40,247 bases of DNA from an uncultured Porphyromonadaceae bacterium (GTDB taxonomy: Bacteria > Bacteroidota > Bacteroidia > Bacteroidales > Muribaculaceae). Numbering within the stretch: the stretch's first letter is position 1; each line of letters starts with the position of its first letter. Shown piece by piece: positions 16,760-25,089 of this stretch. The translations under genes and the position numbers were made by a program. The stretch is from positions 1 through 40,247 of the forward strand of contig CABUIO010000021.1 in assembly GCA_902491625.1 (NCBI GenBank), written 5' to 3'. Below the pieces are notes generated by a model. It was given only the letters and a program-made list of their open reading frames with translations. It was not told the DNA's origin and did no database searches.

Positions 16760-17212
16760 TCAATCAGCAAATCCTATTTGTTCATTTGCAGATGCCTCAA
16801 GGTACTCTAATTTTAGACTTTCTTCAAAGTCAAGTTCTCCCTCTAAGAATGAATGAATTAATTTTTGAAGCAATTCTTTTGAAATTCGCCCTGCGGCAAG
16901 GTGGTAACTAATATTCTCCATCTCAATCATAAAGCGGCCAAGACAAGCCATATAGCCATTTACAATTAAAAATGCCGCTCCTAATGTGATAGAAAGTCGC
17001 TTGTTTCCATCAGAAAATGAATGGTTTCTGTTAACTGACCAAATCAAATGAACCAATTTATCCTCAAAAGTAGGATAGTAATCATCATTTTGGATATGTT
17101 CAAGGCAACTTGACAAATAGCCTATATTAATTTTTCCATAATCTCCACCACCGCTATTTTTTATTGTTTCACGATGAATTTCGATCGCACGTTCTGTAGT
17201 TAAATATATCAT
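16760..17212 (-). CDS. Death-on-curing (Doc/Fic) family toxin
   Basis: This 150-residue protein has the Doc form of the Fic motif, HSFSDGNKR (residues 64-72), followed by LSITLGAAFLIVNGY as in Doc proteins. Doc kinases phosphorylate the translation factor EF-Tu and stop growth; Fic relatives transfer AMP. The Lys before the Arg (GNKR rather than GNGR) favours the Doc type. It overlaps the end of the upstream DNA-binding protein gene by one base (TGATG), a coupling common in toxin-antitoxin pairs with the antitoxin first. Both genes are AT-rich and lie between 39-bp direct repeats. An inhibitory helix was not recognised in the toxin itself, so the neighbour is the likely antitoxin. Confidence 0.88.
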   Translation of the reverse strand: MIYLTTERAIEIHRETIKNSGGGDYGKINIGYLSSCLEHIQNDDYYPTFEDKLVHLIWSVNRNHSFSDGNKRLSITLGAAFLIVNGYMACLGRFMIEMENISYHLAAGRISKELLQKLIHSFLEGELDFEESLKLEYLEASANEQIGFAD

Positions 17213-18234
17213 CAGTCCCTATCTTTTAATCTCTTAAGGGCATCTACATATTGTTCTATACGTTCCGTAAGAGCCATGCTTCGTTCTCCAATAAAACGGT
17301 TAAAATCTTCCGGAGGAACTGCACCAATATGATCCACCAGATTTTGATGAAGCGCATCACGGAAGCAAAGGTCACGACTTGCCATTTTAGACCGTGCTTT
17401 ATTCATTAGCGGAACCCAAAGACGTTGAGATTCAAAATTTGAATATAGCTCGTCTACCTTGGCCGGAGAAAGTAATTCTCTTCCATTCTTTTCAAACTCT
17501 TGTCTGATAACATCTGCAAATCCTGCTTCATAGCTTGCAATAAGATCAAGGACCTCGCTGTACATTGTCATGCGCTCATCTTCTTCACTTGATAAACGCA
17601 GAATTCGACGGTATTCATCTGCATTTTCCTTAAAAATACTTTTGTATACCATATCGTTATACCGAATATACTTAATTTGCCCTAAATTTACACAATCTCT
17701 AAGTGCGTCCACCAACTCTTGGTGATAGTCGACATTTGTCAGCAAGTTATGAATAAAGTCCTCGTCTCTTTGATTGATATACTTAGTGGCGCCCCCTGTG
17801 CGCTTGTTTACCGTATCAATAACGATATCAAGGATAAGACTACGTACTTCCCTCGCTCTTTCACTACGAGACAGCAACATGGCGATGTTTAAGACCGCCC
17901 TAAAATTAAAAATGCCAAGTTGAGGAGTGTTCTTCGCGAAGTTAACTTCGCGAAGTTGATTGACAGCACATGCTAACTTAAAACATTTCAAAGAGTTACC
18001 TCTAAGAGTCTCGTAACCGTTTAGTGCCAGTTCTTCATGATTATTTCGGATACATTTGTCGATACTTCTTTGACTCACGCCAAAGAAAGATGCAACCTGT
18101 TGCCTTGTAAAGACAAGTTGTCCTCTAAAGATAATTCCAGGAAGACCAACAGCTTTTTGAATTTCCTGAAGAGCATATTTATTATTCAGCACATTTTGGC
18201 GTGCTATTTTCGAAGAAGTTAAATCTCTATTCAT
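17212..18234 (-). CDS. DNA-binding protein paired with Doc, probable antitoxin/regulator
   Basis: This 340-residue protein matches a type I have seen upstream of Doc-family toxins in many gut Bacteroidetes and Firmicutes. An N-terminal helix-turn-helix-like part (FTRQQVASFFGVSQRSIDKCIRNN, about residues 42-65) precedes ALNGYETLRGNSLKCFK, the conserved LGIFNFRAVLNIAMLL, and EVRSLILDIVIDTVNKRTGG. The long helical second half ends in a conserved ALTERIEQYVDALKRLKDRD. It is related in layout to RhuM-like proteins. Inferred role: neutralise the toxin and repress its own operon. The gene contains a perfect 24-bp palindrome at 17932-17955. Confidence 0.8.
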   Translation of the reverse strand: MNRDLTSSKIARQNVLNNKYALQEIQKAVGLPGIIFRGQLVFTRQQVASFFGVSQRSIDKCIRNNHEELALNGYETLRGNSLKCFKLACAVNQLREVNFAKNTPQLGIFNFRAVLNIAMLLSRSERAREVRSLILDIVIDTVNKRTGGATKYINQRDEDFIHNLLTNVDYHQELVDALRDCVNLGQIKYIRYNDMVYKSIFKENADEYRRILRLSSEEDERMTMYSEVLDLIASYEAGFADVIRQEFEKNGRELLSPAKVDELYSNFESQRLWVPLMNKARSKMASRDLCFRDALHQNLVDHIGAVPPEDFNRFIGERSMALTERIEQYVDALKRLKDRD

Positions 18235-18246
18235 GCTGATATGTGA

Positions 18247-18283
18247 CTAAGGTTACTCATCTTAGCTATTCTGTGCAAAATTA
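18247..18283 (-). promoter_or_regulatory. Putative promoter box and operator of the Doc operon
   Basis: TAATTTTG on the minus strand (18276-18283) fits a -7 box, though no clear TTTG lies 19-21 bases upstream. Between it and the ATG at 18234 is an inverted repeat ctaag-N9-cttag (18247-18265), placed where an autoregulatory protein could bind. Confidence 0.4.
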
Positions 18284-18424
18284 ATAAATTAATCTGATAT
18301 GCAGGATTTAACGGCCTAATTGTTTTCACCATATGTATTTAACATATTGCAAAATACATTTTCATAAATATTCCAGAATTTGTTCGGCTCGGGAAGTAGA
18401 TACACCAGATGAACTGAACTTATC

Positions 18425-18463
18425 TGTAGCTAAAAACGCCCGAACCGCAAAACCGCGCCACCT
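18425..18463. repeat. 39-bp direct repeat, right copy, bounding the Doc cassette
   Basis: Same orientation as 16638-16676. This copy keeps the TTTG of the cdd promoter's -33 region, but its -7 box is incomplete because the neighbouring bases are tatc instead of caaa. So only the cdd-proximal copy is a complete promoter. Confidence 0.85.
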
Positions 18464-18535
18464 AACCTTATTATACATCAAGTATAAACGGTTAAATATC
18501 AGCAATAAGAAATTTGCAAATCACTTTACAGTTAA

Positions 18536-18567
18536 TTTGGTGTGTCGAAAATAAACGGTTAATTTTG
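18536..18567 (+). promoter_or_regulatory. Promoter of the beta-propeller gene
   Basis: TTTG (18536-18539), 20 bases, TAATTTTG (18560-18567): an exact consensus. The expected leader is about 75 nt and contains a 19-bp tandem duplication (18597-18634). The motif ataaacggttaa occurs at 18484-18495 and again at 18551-18562, touching the -7 box, and could be an operator. Confidence 0.75.
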
Positions 18568-18649
18568 TAAGCGTCAACTGATTTGCGGATTTCATGCGTA
18601 ATGATCTGTCGAAAACGTAATGATCAGTTGAAAATGTTGCTCTTAAAAG

Positions 18650-20272
18650 ATGAACAGATATATAATAGTAGTTCTTATGATGTGTCTTTTCTTGCCGACC
18701 TCGGTGGCTCGGGAGAAAGGCGTCGCTGACGATTCGGCGGCGGTCGGCGATTCGACCGCTGTCAGGACTTCTACTGTCGTCCGTAAAAGGAGTTCCAATG
18801 TTCCTCCTGTCAGGCATAGCTCTGTGGGCGACCGATCCGCGTCGGGGTCGGATTCATTGCGTCTTGAAGTCATCGGGAGACGGCAGGGTTTCTCCGGCTC
18901 GGATAAGTCTACTTACGACAAGTCAATATTCTCCCCGAAATCGGCGCTATTCAGCAAGGACGGTACCAAGCTGTATGTCAACTCCCTTGAGGGGTGCCTC
19001 ACAGCGGTCTACAGCGTGCCTTCACTCCGGCGTCTGTCTCTGATCGAGTATGATTTTCCTTCCGGAAACGGTGCGAAATGGGCAAAGCCTTCCGGCTACT
19101 ATGTCTTCTCACATTACAGCGATGGCGAGAACCGCAAATTCAGGGGCAAGCCTGTGGAAGGCGCATTCAGTCACGACGGACGGTATCTCTGGGTGACGTT
19201 CTACAGGCGTTCGTTCGACATCAACGCTCAGGATCCATCGGCCGTTGCTGTCATCGATACGCGCACGGATTCGATAGTCCGGATGTTCGAAACCGGACCG
19301 TTGCCCAAAATGATTGCTGTTTCGCCTGACAGCAAAATGGTTGCCGTGACGCATTGGGGCGACAACACCATCGGTCTGATCGACATTTCTTCCCGCGACA
19401 TGAAGAAGTGGCGACATCTGCCGCCCATTGAGATCGGACAGAAACTGCAACTTGACTTCCCCCTCGACAAGTCCGTCAACCGCGATGCGAATTCCGGCAA
19501 TCTGCTCCGGGGTACTGTCTTTACACCCGACGGAAAATGGCTGCTTGTGTCGGGTATGCACGGTCCATTGCAGATAATCGACGTGGAAAAGGGGAAACCG
19601 GTCGGTCAGGCCAACGATGTGTACGGCCTCCGTCACCTCGCAATCAACGACGGATTTGTGTACGGCTCCCACAATTTAAACGGCATTATTTGCCGATTCC
19701 CGCTCGACGCCCTTATCGAGGATGCCATCAAGGCCGAGAGCGAAGGGAGAAAATCTATAAAGATTGGCAAAGTGGAAACGTGCAAGGTCGGCAAAGGTGC
19801 CCGGACACTTGTCGTATCGCCCGACGGCAGATATGTATTCGTGGCATGCAATACTGAGAGTGCCCTCTATGTGGTAGACACGCGCACAATGAAAGTGGTG
19901 GATACGCTGACCATCGATTCATACCCTGTAGGACTGGCCATCTCGCCCGACGGTACACTTTTGGCCGTCACATCGCAGGGTCGTGAGGGCAACGGCGGCA
20001 ACGCTCTCAATCTCATTAAGGTGATCAGTCCTTATTATCCGGTGGAGCTACCGGCAATGGAAGACTATACCGAAAACAGCATCAATGAGAAGTCAGAATC
20101 ACAACAAAAGGCCGTCTCTCAGTTGGATTCACAGAAAAAAGAATCCGGCATCGCCGACATTCTGTCTAACCGGACAGTATTGTTGGGCGCCGGAATCCTG
20201 CTAATTCTGATTGCAGTCCTCCTGATCTATTCCATAGCCCGGAAGCGTCGCTCCAACGCCCGCAACCGATAA
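18650..20272 (+). CDS. YVTN/YncE-type beta-propeller protein with C-terminal membrane anchor
   Basis: This 540-residue protein has a signal peptide (MNRYIIVVLMMCLFLPTSVA), a low-complexity Ser/Val linker to about 75, and then seven-bladed propeller repeats recognisable as FSPDGKxL / VxVIDTxT units: FSHDGRYLWVTFY, AVAVIDTRTDSIVRMF, VSPDSKMVAVTHW, FTPDGKWLLVSGM, VSPDGRYVFVACN, YVVDTRTMKVVDTL, ISPDGTLLAVTSQ. Near the C-terminus ILLILIAVLLIYSIA is a single membrane helix followed by a basic tail (RKRRSNARNR), so the propeller faces the periplasm. Propellers of this type bind partners or ligands rather than catalyse; the partner is unknown. It precedes a peptidoglycan hydrolase gene by 40 nt. Confidence 0.85.
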   Translation: MNRYIIVVLMMCLFLPTSVAREKGVADDSAAVGDSTAVRTSTVVRKRSSNVPPVRHSSVGDRSASGSDSLRLEVIGRRQGFSGSDKSTYDKSIFSPKSALFSKDGTKLYVNSLEGCLTAVYSVPSLRRLSLIEYDFPSGNGAKWAKPSGYYVFSHYSDGENRKFRGKPVEGAFSHDGRYLWVTFYRRSFDINAQDPSAVAVIDTRTDSIVRMFETGPLPKMIAVSPDSKMVAVTHWGDNTIGLIDISSRDMKKWRHLPPIEIGQKLQLDFPLDKSVNRDANSGNLLRGTVFTPDGKWLLVSGMHGPLQIIDVEKGKPVGQANDVYGLRHLAINDGFVYGSHNLNGIICRFPLDALIEDAIKAESEGRKSIKIGKVETCKVGKGARTLVVSPDGRYVFVACNTESALYVVDTRTMKVVDTLTIDSYPVGLAISPDGTLLAVTSQGREGNGGNALNLIKVISPYYPVELPAMEDYTENSINEKSESQQKAVSQLDSQKKESGIADILSNRTVLLGAGILLILIAVLLIYSIARKRRSNARNR

Positions 20273-20297
20273 GGAGGCGGGATGAGGAATTTTTTTG

Positions 20298-20305
20298 TAT
20301 CTTTG
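20298..20305 (+). promoter_or_regulatory. -7 box directly upstream of the glucosaminidase start
   Basis: TATCTTTG matches TAnnTTTG and ends 7 nt before the ATG at 20313. There is no good -33 TTTG. It implies a very short leader, and it rules out the in-frame TTG at 20295. Confidence 0.45.
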
Positions 20306-20312
20306 CGTTGTG

Positions 20313-21248
20313 ATGCGTGTCTGTTACCACATAGTTCATGCCGGTTACTACATAGCTGCGGTTGTTGCGCTTTTTGTGTCGGTCGTTTCCCAGGAGGCGA
20401 CGGCGCAGAATGTCAATAAGCTATATCTGGACTATATCGAGAAGTATGCTCCGCTGGCTCAGGAGCAGCAGAAGCTCCACGGCGTTCCGGCATCCATCAC
20501 TCTGGCGCAGGGTCTTCTGGAAAGCCGCGCGGGCATGAGTACGCTGGCGTCGCAGGGCAACAATCATTTCGGTATCAAATGCCACAGCACGTGGACAGGC
20601 GCGACGATGCTCCGCGATGACGACGCTCCCGACGAGTGCTTCCGTGTCTACAATTCCCCCTCGGAGAGTTACGACGATCATTCGCGCTTCCTCCACGGAC
20701 GCCGTTACGCGAGGCTTTTCGACCTCGAACCGACCGATTATGCCGGTTGGTCCCACGGTCTGCGCGAATGCGGCTATGCCACGGATCCAAACTACGGCTA
20801 CAAACTCATCTCCATCATAGAGCTTTACAAACTCTACACCTACGACATCGGCGGAGGTGTCATCGCCGCGACCGACGACGACGCGGAATTCATCCTCTCG
20901 CAGCTCAAATCGTCGCATGCCGTACGCCGTTTCCGAGGGCTGCACTATGTCATCGCAGTGCCGGGCGACACCTACGCCTCGATTGCCGCCGAGTTCAATC
21001 TCGATGCCAAGAAGCTTGCCCGAGACAATGACGCCACCGATCCCAAGACTCAGATCAAGGCATGGGAGGAGGTCTATCTGCAACCCAAGCTCGACCACGC
21101 GCCCAAAAAGATCAATAAAGTCACCATCGGCGAGGATGAAAGCGCTCATTCGGTGGCTCAGCGCTATGGCGTGACGATGAAGCTTATCCGCGACCTCAAC
21201 CCCAAATTCAAAGACGCTCCGGGCACAACCCTCAGGCTTAAGAAATGA
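20313..21248 (+). CDS. Peptidoglycan glucosaminidase (GH73) with LysM-like C-terminus
   Basis: This 311-residue protein begins with a signal or anchor segment (YYIAAVVALFVSVVSQ). The catalytic domain follows, with YLDYIEKYAPLAQEQQKLHGVPASITLAQGLLESRAG; the Glu in LLESRAG is the usual catalytic residue. Next come GNNHFGIKC and the YDDHSRFLHGRRYARLF block. Two LysM-like peptidoglycan-binding repeats follow: YVIAVPGDTYASIAAEFNLD and IGEDESAHSVAQRYGVTMKL. It should cleave the glycan backbone in the periplasm during growth or division. Its stop overlaps the kinase start (ATGA, 21245-21248). Confidence 0.93.
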   Translation: MRVCYHIVHAGYYIAAVVALFVSVVSQEATAQNVNKLYLDYIEKYAPLAQEQQKLHGVPASITLAQGLLESRAGMSTLASQGNNHFGIKCHSTWTGATMLRDDDAPDECFRVYNSPSESYDDHSRFLHGRRYARLFDLEPTDYAGWSHGLRECGYATDPNYGYKLISIIELYKLYTYDIGGGVIAATDDDAEFILSQLKSSHAVRRFRGLHYVIAVPGDTYASIAAEFNLDAKKLARDNDATDPKTQIKAWEEVYLQPKLDHAPKKINKVTIGEDESAHSVAQRYGVTMKLIRDLNPKFKDAPGTTLRLKK

Positions 21249-22126
21249 GCGACGAGAAATCCATACGACTGCGCATAGTCACCGCCGAAGGATATGACGA
21301 CACCGCCGACATGCTCCGCAGCATCGCCGCCGGAGATATGCCGGAGGATGCAGTGTGTATCTATCCCGGCACACGCAATCAGCTCTACACTCTCCCCTCG
21401 CCTCACGGCGTGTTGGTCGTGAAATGTTTCCGAACCCCCAACGCCGTCAATTCGATAGCATACACCACGGTGAGGACGAGCAAGGCGTGCCGTTCGTTTC
21501 TCAACTCCATCAAGCTGCAGCGCCTCGGCATCTCGGTGCCGGAGCCGATAGCCTACGCCGAGGAGCGCAAGGGACTGCGGATGCGCCGCAGCTACTATCT
21601 CAGCCGCGCAGTCGAGGGGGACACTATACGCTTCTACGAAATGCGACCCGACTGCGACGTGATGCTGCGCAGACTCGCCCGCGAGATGCTGCGGATGCAC
21701 CTAATGGGCGTATGGCACAAGGATTTCTCTCCGGGCAATGTCATAGTGAAACGCGATACCGACGGTAGCTACAGCTTCAACTACGTAGACCTTAACCGCA
21801 TGGCCTTCGATACGGTTGATCACGACAAGCAACTGCGCATGTTCGAGCGCATCAACTACACCGAACTCCATACCGCGCGCCTGGCACACGCCTATGCCTC
21901 ACTGTTCCCGACGCGGAATCCTTTCGTCACCGACTTCCACCGTATCCTCGATCCGGGAAAAGAGGAGGATCCGCTGCAGGGACTGTATCCGCTGCTGCGT
22001 ACAGACGCACTGATCCGTCGCGGCGAGAGATATATCGTCGATGGAGCGATCAAGGCTTTCCGTCGTTTCTGGCATTCCCGCAACCGCAAGAAGCGACTCC
22101 TCAAGCGCCTGCACCTCCGCAAATAA
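21245..22126 (+). CDS. Lipopolysaccharide kinase, Kdo/WaaP family
   Basis: This 293-residue protein has the core of a small eukaryotic-like kinase. VLVVKCF holds the ATP-binding Lys (60), HKDFSPGNVIV is the catalytic loop (His 158, Asp 160, Asn 165), and YVDLNR holds the metal-binding Asp (about 182). WaaP and KdkA relatives phosphorylate heptose or Kdo of the LPS core. The C-terminus is strongly basic (SRNRKKRLLKRLHLRK), consistent with a protein at the membrane face. It is coupled to the glucosaminidase gene, so both work on the envelope. The exact sugar target cannot be read from sequence. Confidence 0.88.
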   Translation: MSDEKSIRLRIVTAEGYDDTADMLRSIAAGDMPEDAVCIYPGTRNQLYTLPSPHGVLVVKCFRTPNAVNSIAYTTVRTSKACRSFLNSIKLQRLGISVPEPIAYAEERKGLRMRRSYYLSRAVEGDTIRFYEMRPDCDVMLRRLAREMLRMHLMGVWHKDFSPGNVIVKRDTDGSYSFNYVDLNRMAFDTVDHDKQLRMFERINYTELHTARLAHAYASLFPTRNPFVTDFHRILDPGKEEDPLQGLYPLLRTDALIRRGERYIVDGAIKAFRRFWHSRNRKKRLLKRLHLRK

Positions 22127-22242
22127 ACCTTTGGTTATCAGTTATATAAAATGTAAAATATGAAAGATTTTGGTTTTCTTTCATATTCTGTCATAAAGTC
22201 GTAAGGGTTGCCTTACTTATCGGGTAAACAACTTTTAAAAAT

Positions 22243-22274
22243 GAGAGAGCGATGCCTCACGGCACCGCTCTCTC
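22243..22274. terminator. Bidirectional terminator between the kinase and amylase genes
   Basis: The stem gagagagcg/cgctctctc (22243-22251, 22266-22274) encloses a further tgcc/ggca pairing. On the minus strand it is followed by atttttaaaag, a good tract for the amylase gene; on the plus side the tail is weaker. A smaller hairpin gtaagg/ccttac lies at 22201-22216. The two genes converge here. Confidence 0.7.
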
Positions 22275-22293
22275 CCGATTTATTATGAACATA

Positions 22294-24558
22294 TTATAAC
22301 ATTACTTTCTTTCCTTCTACGAGGTATAGACCGCGGGGAAGTCCATCGATGGTGTTGGTGCCTTCCTCAATACCGTAGGTGCGTGTTATGCCCTGAAGGT
22401 TGGTGACTTTCACGCTTCCTGCCTCGGAAGTCACGATATATAGCTTGCCTGCAGAGCTGTAGACTTTCAGCGAGCCTGCGGTTGTCTCCGTGCCGATCTG
22501 ATCCACACCTGAGGTTTTGAAGGTCACTTTGGTGGTCGTCGGACCGTTGTCGCTCATTATGTAAGAGCCGCTGTAAGTGAGGTCGCCGGTTTTGTTGTCG
22601 TCGCCGCCGGTGTTGAAGATCACATTGGTGACACCCTCGGGCACTTTATAGACCTTGTAAGTCTTGCCGTCGCTTCCCTGGGCTGTCTGCATGGGGTTGC
22701 CGGGCCAGCTAACAAGTTGCGAGGCGCCATCGATCCAGTAGTAGACGTTGGTCTTGTCACCGTTGTAGGCGAGGTTGTAGTCGCCGGGGATGTTGACGGC
22801 GTCGCCCACGGGAGGATCGGGAGGTGTGGGACCTTCGCCGGCCTTGACCACGGTAAGCTTCATAGTTGAGAGATCGGCCGTGATGTCATAGGAACCGGCC
22901 GGCACAGTCCAGGAGAGGCAGCCGCTGGCGGCTACATTCATGGCATATTTCACGATAGTGTTGCTCGACCCTACATTGGCAGCTTCGCCCTCGGTGGCGG
23001 CGCCGTAGCGGTTGGCGCCCATGTTGAGGTCATCCCAAGTGGCTGCCACGAAGTCGGTGAGATTGAAGTAGCAGACGGTCTCACCTGCAGCTGCGGTGAA
23101 GGAAACATTCTTCGCCGTATAGGTCGAACCGGAGGCGGTCATCTTCACGCCGGTGCCGGGAGTTGCTCCCCAGCCGCCGGTGGTGAGGTTGCCGAGGATG
23201 TAGAGGTCGCCCTCACCGGGTACAGGAGGATCGGGAGGTGTGGGAGGCGTGGGGCCGGGGTCGCCCTCGTAAAGCACAGCCACGCCGCTTGAGCCGACGT
23301 TGCCGCTGATGGTTGTCGCGGTGACGGTGAATGTGCCGCCGCTCACTCTGTCGGTGTATGTTCCGGCAGGGCAGTAGCCGCCGCCGTTGGCGATGGACAC
23401 CTGGCCACTACCCTTCATCACGATCACCGCGCCGCCGTCCTTGCGTGTCACGGAGATGGCGTTGCCGCCGTTGGTGAAGTAGTCGGCGCGTCCGGCCATT
23501 ATGTTGCGGAACTTGTTGACTTCAGCAATGTGTTTGCCCTTGAAAGCTGTGGAGCCTTTGCCAACCTTGATGTTGTTGAAACCCTTTGCGTTGGGGCGCG
23601 AGAAATAGAGCGCGGCAGCGCCGTTGCGGCATGCGAACGAGCAATAGGCGCGGTCTATGACGCTCTGGTCCACGTTCTGGCTCCATTCGTCGTTGGAGTA
23701 AGTATCATGGCTTTCGCCCCAGTAAACCACCTTGGCGCCGAGACCGTGGTTCACGTCCCAGGAGCCGCCGTGGCCGTAAGGTATGCCGCCGTTTTCGCGT
23801 GCGGCGCCGTTGCTGTATTTGTTGTCGGTGACCGACATAAACTGGCCGTACTCCTTGATGATCCCTTCGTTGGGGCCGGGAGCGTCAAGAATCTCGCCGT
23901 AGTGCCACATGCCCGATACGGAGGTCACAGCTGTCCAGAAGTTGCATCCTTCCGAGGGAAGACCGATATGCTTGGCGGCATCCCAGCGGCATCCTTTCAC
24001 ACCCATCGACTTGAGATCCTCGATATAGGCTTTTGCGCGGGCCTGCACTTCGGCGTCCTCGGAATTGATGTCGCCGTAGTCGCCGAGCTGTCCGTGGGTG
24101 ATGCTGCGGCGGTCGCCATAGTTGATGCCGCCTTCCCAGCGCACGCGTCCGTTGGCATCCCACCATGTGTCATGATAGCCCGCCGTCTTGTCCACATGGT
24201 TGGCCACCACGTCGACGATTATTTTTATGCCGTATTTGGCTGCCTCGGCGCAGAGGTCTTTAAGCTCTTCGCGAGTACCCAGACCGCCCTTGAACGCCAG
24301 GTCATAAGGACGATACAGATCGTGCCAGGGCGATCCCGTGCGCACGTCGGCGCGCTGCAGCGGGGAGAGCTGCACAGTCCCGAAGCCTGCCGCGGCAATG
24401 TTTGGAAGCTCCTGCTTCACATCTTTGATGGGCCAGTCGAAGCAATGCAGGATGTTGCCCTGCTGGATTTCTGCCGGCAGACCGTAATCGCTTGCCGCCA
24501 AAAGGCTTTGTCCTATCCATGCGAACAGGAGTGCAAGCATGATGAGTCTTTTCTTCAT
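22294..24558 (-). CDS. Secreted alpha-amylase (GH13) with starch-binding modules
   Basis: This 754-residue protein has a signal peptide (MKKRLIMLALLFAWIGQSLLA) and a GH13 barrel (about 23-435). The four conserved regions are visible: DVVANH (116-121), GCRWDAAKH with nucleophile Asp 193, EILDAPG with acid/base Glu 222, and ESHD with Asp 285. A PTPPTPPDPP linker leads to a SusE/F-like module (about 455-590). A second PTPPDPP linker leads to a CBM26-like module with YYWIDGASQLVSWPGNPMQ. The C-terminal VKVTNLQGITRTYGIEEGTN and LPRGLYLVEGKKVML look like a sorting tail. It should hydrolyse alpha-1,4-glucan outside the cell. The gene stands alone, without a visible sus locus. Confidence 0.95.
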   Translation of the reverse strand: MKKRLIMLALLFAWIGQSLLAASDYGLPAEIQQGNILHCFDWPIKDVKQELPNIAAAGFGTVQLSPLQRADVRTGSPWHDLYRPYDLAFKGGLGTREELKDLCAEAAKYGIKIIVDVVANHVDKTAGYHDTWWDANGRVRWEGGINYGDRRSITHGQLGDYGDINSEDAEVQARAKAYIEDLKSMGVKGCRWDAAKHIGLPSEGCNFWTAVTSVSGMWHYGEILDAPGPNEGIIKEYGQFMSVTDNKYSNGAARENGGIPYGHGGSWDVNHGLGAKVVYWGESHDTYSNDEWSQNVDQSVIDRAYCSFACRNGAAALYFSRPNAKGFNNIKVGKGSTAFKGKHIAEVNKFRNIMAGRADYFTNGGNAISVTRKDGGAVIVMKGSGQVSIANGGGYCPAGTYTDRVSGGTFTVTATTISGNVGSSGVAVLYEGDPGPTPPTPPDPPVPGEGDLYILGNLTTGGWGATPGTGVKMTASGSTYTAKNVSFTAAAGETVCYFNLTDFVAATWDDLNMGANRYGAATEGEAANVGSSNTIVKYAMNVAASGCLSWTVPAGSYDITADLSTMKLTVVKAGEGPTPPDPPVGDAVNIPGDYNLAYNGDKTNVYYWIDGASQLVSWPGNPMQTAQGSDGKTYKVYKVPEGVTNVIFNTGGDDNKTGDLTYSGSYIMSDNGPTTTKVTFKTSGVDQIGTETTAGSLKVYSSAGKLYIVTSEAGSVKVTNLQGITRTYGIEEGTNTIDGLPRGLYLVEGKKVML

Positions 24559-24717
24559 TGTTGAATGTAAGAATTTAAATAAGTTGGTATTAAGGGGTTA
24601 ACTAAAGAGCCTTGGTACGGTCGAGTCTTTCAATCGTTGTAAAGTCGTCGCTCTGTGGAGAGCCTCGGCGAAGCATGGCCGAGAGTTTGCGAATTACCCT
24701 TGTATCTGCAACATTGG

Positions 24718-24749
24718 CAAAATTAACAAAAAAATCCATATCCTCCAAC
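24718..24749 (-). promoter_or_regulatory. Putative amylase promoter
   Basis: On the minus strand GTTG (24746-24749), 20 bases, TAATTTTG (24718-24725). The -7 box is exact and the -33 box has one mismatch. It implies a leader of about 150 nt before the ATG at 24558, longer than usual here. Confidence 0.5.
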
Positions 24750-24769
24750 TTCGGGCGCTTTGGGGACAG

Positions 24770-25053
24770 GATATTTTTGGGGGAGACAAAGGAACGAGAG
24801 GACAATCAGGGGACAGGAGAACAGGAGGACAAACTTTTTCAAACCATTGATAACCATTTTGGCGAACCACGGGGAACCATCTTCTCACTCGGCACGGTTG
24901 GCGACGGGAGATTTTTGGGACAGGAGAAGAATTAGGGGACCGGACAGGGTAAGGTCGTTACCGCGCTTTTGACACAGTTACTAATTTTCCAAGGCTATCT
25001 CCTTCCACGGCCTGAAGGCCGCGGTTGGCAATACAGCCGGACCTCCGGTCCGG
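24770..25053. repeat. Intergenic repeat modules and hairpins between hemD and the amylase gene
   Basis: No gene in this stretch. About 24780-24835 carries the purine-rich gacaggagaacaggaggac module of the 7.6-kb tandem repeat. About 24836-24890 carries tttcaaaccattgataacc and gaaccacggggaaccatctt, matching the repeats at 10.2 and 12.5 kb. Hairpins cggcc-tgaa-ggccg (25008-25021) and ccggacc-tcc-ggtccgg (25037-25053) lie just downstream of hemD and may end its transcript. Confidence 0.65.
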
Positions 25054-25089
25054 CGCATGTATGACAGAATTTCTCTGCCTGTTTATACG

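Noticed and set aside
22127..22242. Possible riboswitch or small RNA between the kinase and amylase genes
   Set aside because: Only a terminator-type hairpin and a small 6-bp stem were seen; no known aptamer pattern.
24602..24972. Short ORFs in the gap upstream of the amylase gene
   Set aside because: They coincide with purine-rich and dispersed repeat modules and with the probable amylase leader.
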